Source of the DNA: Planctomycetaceae bacterium
GTDB lineage: Bacteria > Planctomycetota > Planctomycetia > Pirellulales > Pirellulaceae
NCBI GenBank assembly: GCA_003506095.1
Contig: DNWZ01000458.1
Location: 3,845-17,973 of the forward strand
Length of the DNA: 14,129 nucleotides
Reading direction: 5' to 3'
The notes below the pieces were generated by a model. That model was not told the DNA's origin. It saw only the letters and a program-made list of their open reading frames with translations, and made no database searches. Below are positions 8,014 to 14,129 of the stretch, piece by piece. The translations under genes were made by a program, and so were the position numbers. Every line of letters begins with the position of its first letter. Position 1 is the stretch's first letter.

Positions 8014-8970
8014 ATGCAGTATTTTCTAAACTGGTTTACCAGACTTTACCCGGTCTGGCTTGTCGGGACTGCCTTATTGGCTTTCTTCTGGCCGCCGTCG
8101 ATGATCTGGTTTTCCGGCCAGTGGATCGTCTGGGCGCTCAGCGTGTCGATGCTGGGGATGGGGCTGACACTCAGTCCCACGGATTTTAAAAGCATCTTCA
8201 AGATGCCTGGCTCCGTCACGCTCGGATTCGTGTGTCAGTACAGCGTGATGCCGCTGATCGGTTGGGGAATTGCGACGGCATTGCGGCTTGAGCCGGGATT
8301 CGCCGTCGGGCTGATTCTTGTGGCAAGTTGTCCCGGCGGGATGGCATCGAACATGATCAGCTTTCTGGCGCGAGCGAACCTCGCGTTGTCGGTCGTTCTG
8401 ACCATGGCGTCGACGATGTTGGCGTTCATCGCCACGCCCCTTTGGACCAGCGCACTGGCCGGGCAATATATTCCGGTCGACGCGGTCGGACTTTGCCTGT
8501 CGACATTGCAGGCGGTCGTCGCGCCGATTGTGATCGGTGTTCTGTGCAATTGGATGTTTCCCAAGACGGTGTCCCGGATCGCGTGTTTTGGTCCTGCTGT
8601 CGCCGTGCTGGCGCTGAGTCTGATTACCGGGGGGATTGTCGCCGCCAGTGCCCCGAAGATCGCGGAGAATTTCGGAACCTTGGTGCTGGCGACGTTTGCA
8701 CTTCACGTCATCGGTTTTGCGGTCGGATACTTGGTGCCTCGATGGTTAAAGTATCCCGACCAGATTTCGCGGACCGTCTCGATCGAAGTCGGGATGCAGA
8801 ATGGTGGGATGGCGGCGATGTTGGCGAAGGTGCATTTCGCGTCACAACCGCTGGCCGCTGTTCCGGCGGTGTTCAGCGGAGTCATGCAGAACATCCTAGG
8901 CGGGTTGCTCGCATCTTGGTGGCATGAACGTCCGACAGTTGAATCTACGGCCAAGGAGGACGCGGTATGA
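8014..8970 (+). CDS. BASS-family (bile acid:sodium symporter) secondary transporter
   Basis: The product is 318 residues, a normal length for the family, and is strongly hydrophobic throughout, consistent with eight to ten membrane helices. The family's Na+-site motifs are visible: CPGGMASN at residues 106-113 and EVGMQNGGMA at 258-267. BASS carriers import organic anions with sodium; bacterial members move pyruvate, ketopantoate, other keto acids or bile acids, so a carboxylate substrate is expected here but cannot be named. ATG 8014 is 17 bases after the propeller gene's stop, without a good Shine-Dalgarno, which suggests translation may depend on the upstream gene. The upstream extension of the frame is Cys/Arg-rich, overlaps the preceding gene, and is rejected. 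The stop overlaps the kinase start by four bases. Confidence 0.92.
   Translation: MQYFLNWFTRLYPVWLVGTALLAFFWPPSMIWFSGQWIVWALSVSMLGMGLTLSPTDFKSIFKMPGSVTLGFVCQYSVMPLIGWGIATALRLEPGFAVGLILVASCPGGMASNMISFLARANLALSVVLTMASTMLAFIATPLWTSALAGQYIPVDAVGLCLSTLQAVVAPIVIGVLCNWMFPKTVSRIACFGPAVAVLALSLITGGIVAASAPKIAENFGTLVLATFALHVIGFAVGYLVPRWLKYPDQISRTVSIEVGMQNGGMAAMLAKVHFASQPLAAVPAVFSGVMQNILGGLLASWWHERPTVESTAKEDAV
8953..8960 (+). promoter_or_regulatory. Strong Shine-Dalgarno of the kinase gene
   Basis: AAGGAGGA is a near-perfect anti-16S match lying six bases before the ATG at 8967, inside the last codons of the transporter gene. It fixes the kinase start and stands out because the sigma-factor and transporter genes show no clear ribosome site. 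Confidence 0.8.
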
Positions 8971-10052
8971 GTCGTCGAGACATTCATTATTGGAAGTGCG
9001 ACCGTCCAGCAGCATTCTATGGGACGCGAACCCGTGTTTCTCCACCGCCGGAAATGGAGCAGCAATTACGAGACGCGTTGCAGCAACATTTCCAGCCGAA
9101 TTCGTTGATGCTTTCGCCAGGATGTGGCCAGGGAAACCATCTCACTTGGAACGTCGAACTCGACGGCAAGCCGTTATTCCTTCGTGTCGAGAATGGTCCC
9201 GAACAGGACAACTATCTGGAAATGGAATCGGCAATCCTCAAGGCTGTCGGCGACATCGGTGTGCCAGTCCCCGAGGTTCATGGCTATGACGTGTCACGGA
9301 CTGGCGTCCCGTTTGCTTGGCAGGCACTCGAGCGACTGAACCATCGGGATCTCAACCACTGGTACAAACAAGGTGTTCTCGATTCCGATCAAGTGTCATT
9401 CGAGATTGGCCGTAACATCGCGCTTTGGCAATCGATCACGCCCGCCGGGTTTGGTCCGTTCGATCTGGATACCTATCGTGCAACCGGAGAACTGCGTGGA
9501 CTGCACGGCGACTACGCGGCCTGGTTCACATTACGGCTCGATCGGCACTTGATGTTCCTTGTCGAATCAAGCTTTATTTCGTCGCACCAGCACGAACAGA
9601 TCGTGCGTACCATTGGCGATCATGAAGATCTGTTGAATCTTGAGCGTGGTTGTTTGGTACACAAAGATTTGGCGTTGTGGAATGTGCTCGGGGATCCGAG
9701 CCGCATTGCTGCATTCATCGATTTCGATGATGCTGTCTCCGGCGATCCGCTTGACGATCTCTCGCTGCTGGCCTGTTTTCATGATCGGTCTTTCATGGAG
9801 CGCGCGTTGGCCGGTTACGCGAGCGTGCGGCCGCTTCCGGTTCATTGCTTCCGTCGTCTCTGGTTGCATTTGCTCCGCAACATGATCGTAAAAGCGGTGA
9901 TCCGAGTGGGATCGGGTTACTTTGATCGCGACGGTGGCCTCTTCCTGATGGGGCCGGGTGCCGACGGTCAAACGTTACGGCAACAGACAGAACAGCGTAT
10001 CGAAATCGCCCTCCAAGGGCTTCAAAACAACTCGGACCTATCCGCTTTATGA
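8967..10052 (+). CDS. APH/choline-kinase-fold small-molecule phosphotransferase
   Basis: The product is 361 residues. The catalytic loop reads HKDLALWN at residues 232-239 (catalytic Asp234, Asn239), followed by the metal-binding IDFDDA (Asp252) at 251-256, the signature of aminoglycoside-phosphotransferase-like kinases. A glycine-containing loop (GCGQGNH, 52-58) and LFLRVE (70-75) form the nucleotide lobe; Arg73 occupies the place where many relatives have Lys. The family phosphorylates hydroxyl groups of small molecules (choline, hydroxylysine, sugars, aminoglycosides). Position between a carboxylate carrier and an aldolase argues for a catabolic kinase acting on the imported compound, not antibiotic resistance. 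It is linked by 4-base overlaps to both neighbours. The specific substrate is unknown. Confidence 0.87.
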   Translation: MSRRDIHYWKCDRPAAFYGTRTRVSPPPEMEQQLRDALQQHFQPNSLMLSPGCGQGNHLTWNVELDGKPLFLRVENGPEQDNYLEMESAILKAVGDIGVPVPEVHGYDVSRTGVPFAWQALERLNHRDLNHWYKQGVLDSDQVSFEIGRNIALWQSITPAGFGPFDLDTYRATGELRGLHGDYAAWFTLRLDRHLMFLVESSFISSHQHEQIVRTIGDHEDLLNLERGCLVHKDLALWNVLGDPSRIAAFIDFDDAVSGDPLDDLSLLACFHDRSFMERALAGYASVRPLPVHCFRRLWLHLLRNMIVKAVIRVGSGYFDRDGGLFLMGPGADGQTLRQQTEQRIEIALQGLQNNSDLSAL

Positions 10053-10780
10053 ACCCGCCCACTCTTCAACTGGGAACCTGGCTTTCGTCCGGTTCGCCAG
10101 CGATCGCCGAACTGGCCGCGCTGTGTGGATTCGATTGGCTGCTGCTCGATTTGGAACATGGGTGTGAGCCGGAGGCGGCTTTACCCGGGCAACTTCGCGC
10201 GCTCGGCGGTCGCAGTATCAAGCCGATCGTGCGAGTGGGAGCTTTCTATCCGGACCAGATTGCTCGCGTTCTCGATTGGGGTGCGAAGGGGATTATGGTG
10301 CCGCACGTGGAATCAGCGGAATTGGCCAGCCAGATCGTGCAAGCAGCGCACTACGCCCCGCGCGGTCGACGTGGTCTTTCTCGCACCGTTCGAGCACACG
10401 GCTACGGCCTCACCTTCTCCGCGGACGCCGACGCGGCGCCACGCATTATCGTTCAAATTGAATCGGTCGAGGGGGTGAAGCATGTCGACTCGATTGCCGC
10501 GGTCGAGGGTGTGGACGTATTGTTCGTCGGTCCCGCGGATTTGCGTCATGATTTGCAGCATCATGCCCAATGGGATGTCGATGCCTTTGATGAATGTCTG
10601 GCAACGGTTGTGAAGGCAGCCCAGCGGCACCAAAAAGCGGCGGGGATTTTGTGTCGGGATATCGAGTCGATCAAGACCTTCGCAGATCAAGGCTTCACAG
10701 AAATCGCCGTCGAGTCCGACCTCAGCATTCTCAGGCAGGCTTACCAACAAATACAGGCCGCCGTGCGCATCAGGTCGTGA
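10049..10780 (+). CDS. HpcH/HpaI-family class II (metal-dependent) aldolase
   Basis: The 243-residue product is slightly shorter than the usual 250-267. Family active-site residues are in order: LDLEHG with His37 (catalytic base), VRV with Arg62 (pyruvate carboxylate binding), GIMVPHV at 81-87, QIE with Gln136 and metal ligand Glu138, and FVGPADL with metal ligand Asp164. Enzymes of this family reversibly cleave 4-hydroxy-2-oxo or 2-keto-3-deoxy acids to pyruvate plus an aldehyde (HpaI, GarL and RhmA are examples). After GPADL the sequence is RHDLQHH instead of the usual serine/glycine-rich turn, so aldehyde specificity probably differs. It is the last gene of the cluster; its ATG overlaps the kinase stop. 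The true substrate is not readable from sequence. Confidence 0.92.
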   Translation: MNPPTLQLGTWLSSGSPAIAELAALCGFDWLLLDLEHGCEPEAALPGQLRALGGRSIKPIVRVGAFYPDQIARVLDWGAKGIMVPHVESAELASQIVQAAHYAPRGRRGLSRTVRAHGYGLTFSADADAAPRIIVQIESVEGVKHVDSIAAVEGVDVLFVGPADLRHDLQHHAQWDVDAFDECLATVVKAAQRHQKAAGILCRDIESIKTFADQGFTEIAVESDLSILRQAYQQIQAAVRIRS

Positions 10781-10812
10781 TCAGCCGCACGATGCAATCC
10801 TCATGTCCCGAA

Positions 10813-11070
10813 CTATTGGCGACGTTTGGCAGCTTCGATCAAAGCATCCAGTTCCAATAGGTGCTCGTAGGGCACGCGGCGGCGCCGTTGCTTGTTATCA
10901 ACGATTTCTCGAAGGGTCTCAAGGTCCGCCAGCGGAATCGCGGGGTAGTAGGTCCACTCGTCGTCTGATTTGAGCTTCGATTGAAGCTTCCAAAGGTTGC
11001 CGAGTCGAGTAACTCGAACCAAACGGATTTGGCCTTCGTCGGTCTTCTCGCGCCATTCATGTTTCTTCAT
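10813..11070 (-). CDS. Conserved planctomycete hypothetical protein (85 residues)
   Basis: The product is short, soluble and highly charged, with no signal peptide. It begins MKKHEWREKTDEGQIRLVRV, continues with a WKLQSKLKSDDEWTYY segment and ends with a basic helical part (QRRRRVPYEHLLELDALIEA). I recognise the pattern as similar to a small conserved protein widespread in Rhodopirellula-like genomes, from memory and without a search. Function is unknown. It is convergent with the aldolase gene, 32 bases apart, with no clear terminator between them. Upstream, 148 bases separate it from the barrel gene on the same strand; that gap shows nothing beyond a T6 run in the minus sense around 11197-11202. 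Confidence 0.75.
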   Translation of the reverse strand: MKKHEWREKTDEGQIRLVRVTRLGNLWKLQSKLKSDDEWTYYPAIPLADLETLREIVDNKQRRRRVPYEHLLELDALIEAAKRRQ

Positions 11071-11218
11071 GGTTCTCGCATCTTACGGTTTACGCTTCTT
11101 CGCTGACATTGATGGTCTGCGAAAGCGAACGAACAATCGTAATGGTGTTCAGACCGTATTGCGAGGCCTGCGGAGATCGATTTCCGGGAAAACGCGAGCG
11201 AAAAAAGCCTTTCAAAGT

Positions 11219-12805
11219 TCAATACGTCCAACTCACGCCCAAAATCGTATCCGTTGCATCTTCGTTTAAGCCCAAGTTAACAAACGGTTCGATCGTTCGC
11301 GCCTTCCGAGCGGTCTTTTGCTTGTTCACAACCGTCGCCGCAATTCGCAACGAGAGCGGTTCGCGGGAAGTTCCACCCAGTCGGGCATCATTGATTTCCG
11401 CGTTTCCGAGAAACGCACCTGTAAAGGCTGTTGATAACGAAACATTCGAGTTAACGGCATAGCCAACGCCCAACCTATAGAAGCCGCCGTTGCCTGGGTT
11501 CAATCGCCCAACACCCGAGAAGTTGGCCTCAAAATTGTGTTGGTAACCGAACCCACTGAAGAAAACGAGCGGGTCAAAGGTTCGAGTAAATGTCAAACCA
11601 GTCGTTAAACTATAGAATCCGCGTCCCAAAGCAATCGAAGGATCATCAAGACTTGTCGCCAAAGAAGATTGGCCGGTCGGGATCGACAATGATAGAAAAC
11701 CGAGGACATTCGGCTCCGACAGTTCTCCTTGCCGGATCAAACGAGTCAGGCCGAGGCTTAAGTCGCCAATTCCGAATGAATCATCCGTCAATTCAGCACC
11801 GCCGATACTAATCTCTTGATTCGCCAGTCCTATCGGAAGCGAAATCGAGCCCTGCAGGTCTTCCGTCAAGCCAACCCGCAACTCGATCGGCATTTGAAGC
11901 ACGCGATTAACACGCCGCAAATTACCAACAACTGGTGTTTCGCCAAAAAACTGGCCGACCGGTGATTGGTTTAGATTGCGAGCATACGAAAAACCAATTT
12001 CCCATTGATAATCGCCAGGCTTCATCAAAACCGAATCATTTCGAAGGAACTGAGGCTGTTCTCGCGGTGGTGGAACACCGATCGTTTCCGTTTCCGCGCC
12101 TTTGGCTTCCGACTTCTCCTCCGCCTGCGGATTGGGGCGTTTTCCTCTCGGTTCTTCAGCCGAGTTCTTGGGTGCCACCGATTCTTGCAAAACCACCTGA
12201 CTCACCGGTTGCTGGTTTGGCGCGAATGTTGGCATTACCATCGAACCGATTGGAACAACTTGGGATGATTCCGCAAAACGCACCGGTTCAACCGCCGCGT
12301 CAGCGAATGCTCGGCGCTGTAAGCGTTTGACCATCTCATCATCCAGACGATACTCCTCTGCGGCTTTCATGGACGCAGGAGGATTCTGCGGAACGATCTT
12401 AGAGACGGCCGTTGGTTGGCTCGGTGTTGAGACATGATCAACATGTTCTTTTCCGCTTGTCACCATACCGCTTGTTGCATTACCGCTTGTCGCATTACCG
12501 CTTGCCGCATTACCGCTTGCCGCGTTCCCGCTTGTTGCGTTCCCGCTTGTCAATTTACCTTGAACGCGTTCACTGGTCGGTTCGACCGGCCGTGAAACTG
12601 CTGAAGCAGCGTAAGGTGCTGGCTGTTTCGCCTGCAGAATCCGCCTGGGGACCGTGTTTTTAACCGACGCCGTGACCCCCTGGTTCCGTCGTTGCTTACC
12701 AATCATACCGAACAAGAGCAGTAAGAAACAAAGTAACCCGATCGAAGCGACTGTCAAAATGACTGTAGCGCGAGTCAGGCGAGCTTCACCTTTTAGATCA
12801 GGCAT
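11219..12805 (-). CDS. Membrane-anchored outer-membrane beta-barrel protein (MetA-type phenol-degradation channel-like C-terminus)
   Basis: The product is 528 residues. ATG 12805 is chosen because AAGGAA lies five bases upstream (12811-12816); the frame extends to a TTG at 12946, but that part has no convincing start. A long hydrophobic helix spans residues 13-36, followed by KQRR and no A-x-A cleavage site, so it looks like an uncleaved anchor. Residues 37-260 are Pro/Ser/Gln-rich and probably disordered, including an SGNA pentapeptide array at 86-119. Residues 262-528 show alternating strands typical of an outer-membrane barrel, resembling the Phenol_MetA_deg/transporter family (MKPGDYQWEIGFSYARN, LGLTRLIRQGELSE) and ending in the aromatic SWTY. 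It could be a channel or a structural tether across the periplasm. The transported compound is unknown. The 145-base gap to the upstream gene lacks features beyond a weak interrupted dyad near 12860-12892. Confidence 0.78.
   Translation of the reverse strand: MPDLKGEARLTRATVILTVASIGLLCFLLLLFGMIGKQRRNQGVTASVKNTVPRRILQAKQPAPYAASAVSRPVEPTSERVQGKLTSGNATSGNAASGNAASGNATSGNATSGMVTSGKEHVDHVSTPSQPTAVSKIVPQNPPASMKAAEEYRLDDEMVKRLQRRAFADAAVEPVRFAESSQVVPIGSMVMPTFAPNQQPVSQVVLQESVAPKNSAEEPRGKRPNPQAEEKSEAKGAETETIGVPPPREQPQFLRNDSVLMKPGDYQWEIGFSYARNLNQSPVGQFFGETPVVGNLRRVNRVLQMPIELRVGLTEDLQGSISLPIGLANQEISIGGAELTDDSFGIGDLSLGLTRLIRQGELSEPNVLGFLSLSIPTGQSSLATSLDDPSIALGRGFYSLTTGLTFTRTFDPLVFFSGFGYQHNFEANFSGVGRLNPGNGGFYRLGVGYAVNSNVSLSTAFTGAFLGNAEINDARLGGTSREPLSLRIAATVVNKQKTARKARTIEPFVNLGLNEDATDTILGVSWTY
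12451..12555 (-). repeat. 15-bp tandem repeat array (7 units), coding for pentapeptides
   Basis: Seven 15-base units in register, core TACCGCTTGTCGCAT on the plus strand; units at 12466-12525 differ by one to three bases and the outer units are more diverged. Each unit encodes one pentapeptide of the ATSGN/AASGN type in the linker of the barrel protein. Because the unit is a multiple of three, copy-number changes keep the frame. Confidence 0.9.
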
Positions 12806-12950
12806 TCTATTTCCTTGGCATGTTCTGCCTAACCAGACGGAAAACCCGACAGCTTTACTGATCAATTGGTAATTCAAAAAAGATTTACCGATCGCATTGA
12901 TGTTTAGCAGCGAGCGTAAGCAACTCGATTTAAAGTATTGAATCAATGAA

Positions 12951-13769
12951 CTAGCCTCCCAGTCGAACTTTACGGTTCATCTCGACCAATTGCTGGCCGA
13001 TCGATCCGTTCTTCTTTTGAGGCGCGAAGTCAGTGGCCGAATTAAGGGTTCGCTTTTCAATCACACGCTCAAATCCCAATGTTTGCAAAGCGGAATTGGA
13101 AGTGAAAGGCGAAGCGGGTTGGCCGGCGTTGCCCAGAGGCAAGTTTTGCTGATCAATATCATGCCGCTGTGATTGGAACAGTTGCGATTCGTGCGGTTGA
13201 GATCCGTGTAGCTGCGGTTCGTGCGGTTGGGATCCGTGCGGTTGGGATCCGTGTAGCTGCGATTCGTGCGGTAGGGATTTACGCCCCATCGAAACCGGCT
13301 CGTAAGACGAAGGTTGACGCTCAACCATCGACACAACATTACGGGCCGGATCGGCCGAGGAGCTAATTGAAATATTAATAGCGTGCGAGGGAACCGCCGC
13401 GGCGGTCCGATAGCGCGGACGACGCCGCGAAACCTTTCTAGGATGACGGATCTTGGTCTCAACACCTTTAGAAGATTTGAGGTCCATCCGAAAAGGGGGA
13501 TGATTCAGCGGGAAAAGGTCAGACTCCTTTTCGGGCATGGCGCTCTTTAAAAATGAGTCGGCCGATTGACTCAACAGCCCTGCTTCTGCGGAAACACTAA
13601 CCCCAGACGGTGATAACACACCCCAAAGCTTAATGCAGACCAGGCCAACACTAAATGCCGAAATTGCCATAATCGCGAAATTCAAAGCGACCAACATCGC
13701 TCCGGCCCCGGTCATGGTGGAAGGCTCGACACCGTTTTGAACCACTGTTTGAAAAATATCTGAAGTCAT
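12951..13769 (-). CDS. Single-pass membrane protein of unknown function with pentapeptide-repeat tail
   Basis: The product is 272 residues from ATG 13769; a GTG at 13778 would add three residues. GGAA lies just before the ATG. The first 24 residues are followed by one hydrophobic helix at about 25-50 (AMLVALNFAIMAISAFSVGL). The remaining 220 residues are polar and low-complexity: a basic patch near 107-121 (HPRKVSRRRPRYR), then SQLHG/SQPHE pentapeptides at 166-203, and a Gln/Asn-rich end. I do not recognise a family. It sits 145 bases upstream of the barrel gene on the same strand and shares its plan of short N-terminus, one helix and repeat-bearing linker. A joint envelope role is possible but is only inferred. 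Confidence 0.65.
   Translation of the reverse strand: MTSDIFQTVVQNGVEPSTMTGAGAMLVALNFAIMAISAFSVGLVCIKLWGVLSPSGVSVSAEAGLLSQSADSFLKSAMPEKESDLFPLNHPPFRMDLKSSKGVETKIRHPRKVSRRRPRYRTAAAVPSHAINISISSSADPARNVVSMVERQPSSYEPVSMGRKSLPHESQLHGSQPHGSQPHEPQLHGSQPHESQLFQSQRHDIDQQNLPLGNAGQPASPFTSNSALQTLGFERVIEKRTLNSATDFAPQKKNGSIGQQLVEMNRKVRLGG
13171..13275 (-). repeat. 15-bp tandem repeat array (about 7 units), coding for S-Q-[LP]-H-[GE] pentapeptides
   Basis: Units such as GATCCGTGCGGTTGG and GATCCGTGTAGCTGC (plus strand) repeat in 15-base register; the first unit (13171-13185) is degenerate. They encode histidine- and glutamine-rich pentapeptides in the tail of the single-pass protein. The sequence is unrelated to the 15-bp array in the neighbouring barrel gene. 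Confidence 0.88.
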
Positions 13770-13873
13770 TGTTTCCACACGCTACCTGACAAACCGCTGC
13801 CTGGGACAGGAACAGTAATTTAAAACGGCGAGTCAAAAGAGAACACATTTCGATTGCAACCAGCGACAAGCAC

Positions 13874-14129
13874 TTATGCCGCTTCTCTTGGCTCATACGC
13901 AACGCGCCGATCAGAATTCGCTGTATCGTTATCGATATCGCTGCGAGACAGGTGGTCTGTCTTGGCCAGTTCCGCCCAAGCGTCCTCAGGCAATTCCATC
14001 GCAAGACGCAATGCGCCATTCGCACCCGCATAGCAACTGTCCGCGATCCGCTTGACATGGGATTGCCCGCAAGGCTGCAGCAATTCCTCGATGTAGGTAC
14101 ACAGCCCAGGAAGTTGGCTGCCGCCGCCA
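13874..14129 (-). CDS. C-terminal fragment of an unrecognised protein, cut by right edge
   Basis: The frame is open from the right edge to a TAA at 13874-13876, giving the last 84 or so residues. Visible features are GLCTYIEELLQPCGQSHVKR, a helix-prone AGANGALRLAMELPEDAW and a charged, probably flexible end. No signature is recognised and the start is outside the window. The same strand and the 104-base gap to the next gene are compatible with a shared transcript. An overlapping minus frame at 13651-14058 reads less like protein and runs into the next gene, so this frame is preferred. Confidence 0.55.
   Translation of the reverse strand, partial: GGGSQLPGLCTYIEELLQPCGQSHVKRIADSCYAGANGALRLAMELPEDAWAELAKTDHLSRSDIDNDTANSDRRVAYEPREAA

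Noticed and set aside
8074..8706. 210-residue minus-strand frame inside the transporter gene
   Set aside because: Arg/His/Gln/Asp-rich shadow of a hydrophobic membrane protein with clear BASS motifs on the other strand.
8967..10052. Antibiotic-resistance (aminoglycoside phosphotransferase) gene
   Set aside because: The fold matches, but the context is a catabolic-looking operon and no resistance-subfamily motif is recognisable.
13171..13275. CRISPR array
   Set aside because: The 15-bp units are directly adjacent without spacers and are in frame within a coding sequence.
13874..14129. Transposase remnant at the right edge
   Set aside because: A faint resemblance to transposase helices was considered, but there is no DDE motif, inverted repeat or target duplication in view.

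Overview
The window looks like chromosome from a planctomycete of the Pirellulaceae/Rhodopirellula type. The evidence is a planctomycete cytochrome c plus DUF1549 protein at the left edge, an ECF sigma factor of the Rhodopirellula/Verrucomicrobium type, a membrane protein combining FecR-like and LamG-like parts, a very large secreted multi-propeller glycosidase-like protein, and an 85-residue protein resembling a planctomycete-specific hypothetical family. This assignment rests on recognised family signatures, not on a database search.

Layout. Positions 1-1070 (minus strand) hold the N-terminal part of a secreted PSCyt1/DUF1549 protein that runs off the left edge. A 191-base divergent gap follows, with a perfect 11-base inverted repeat. 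On the plus strand come an ECF sigma factor (1262-1801) and its 4-base-overlapping partner, a single-pass protein that is the likely anti-sigma/sensor (1798-3462). After a 274-base gap containing a TTGACA box abutting a perfect palindrome, there is a compact four-gene plus-strand cluster: a 1419-residue secreted protein with three beta-propeller regions, the middle one carrying sialidase Asp-boxes (3737-7996); a BASS-type Na+-coupled transporter (8014-8970); an APH/choline-kinase-fold phosphotransferase (8967-10052); and an HpcH/HpaI class II aldolase (10049-10780). The last three overlap by 4 bases each and the first gap is only 17 bases, so they very probably form one transcript.

The right third is on the minus strand. 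It holds the 85-residue hypothetical (10813-11070); a protein with an N-terminal membrane anchor, a long disordered linker and a C-terminal outer-membrane beta-barrel (11219-12805); a small single-pass protein with a low-complexity tail (12951-13769); and the C-terminus of an unrecognised protein cut by the right edge. The two middle genes each contain an in-frame 15-bp tandem repeat array, with unrelated repeat sequences.

How the genes may work together (inference). The propeller protein could release or bind an acidic sugar outside the cytoplasm, the BASS carrier could import the carboxylate, the kinase could phosphorylate it, and the HpcH/HpaI aldolase could split a 2-keto-3-deoxy acid to pyruvate plus an aldehyde. 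The ECF sigma and its LamG-bearing partner directly upstream could be the sensor for this route. The substrate cannot be read from the sequence. No tRNA, rRNA, CRISPR array or intact insertion sequence was seen.
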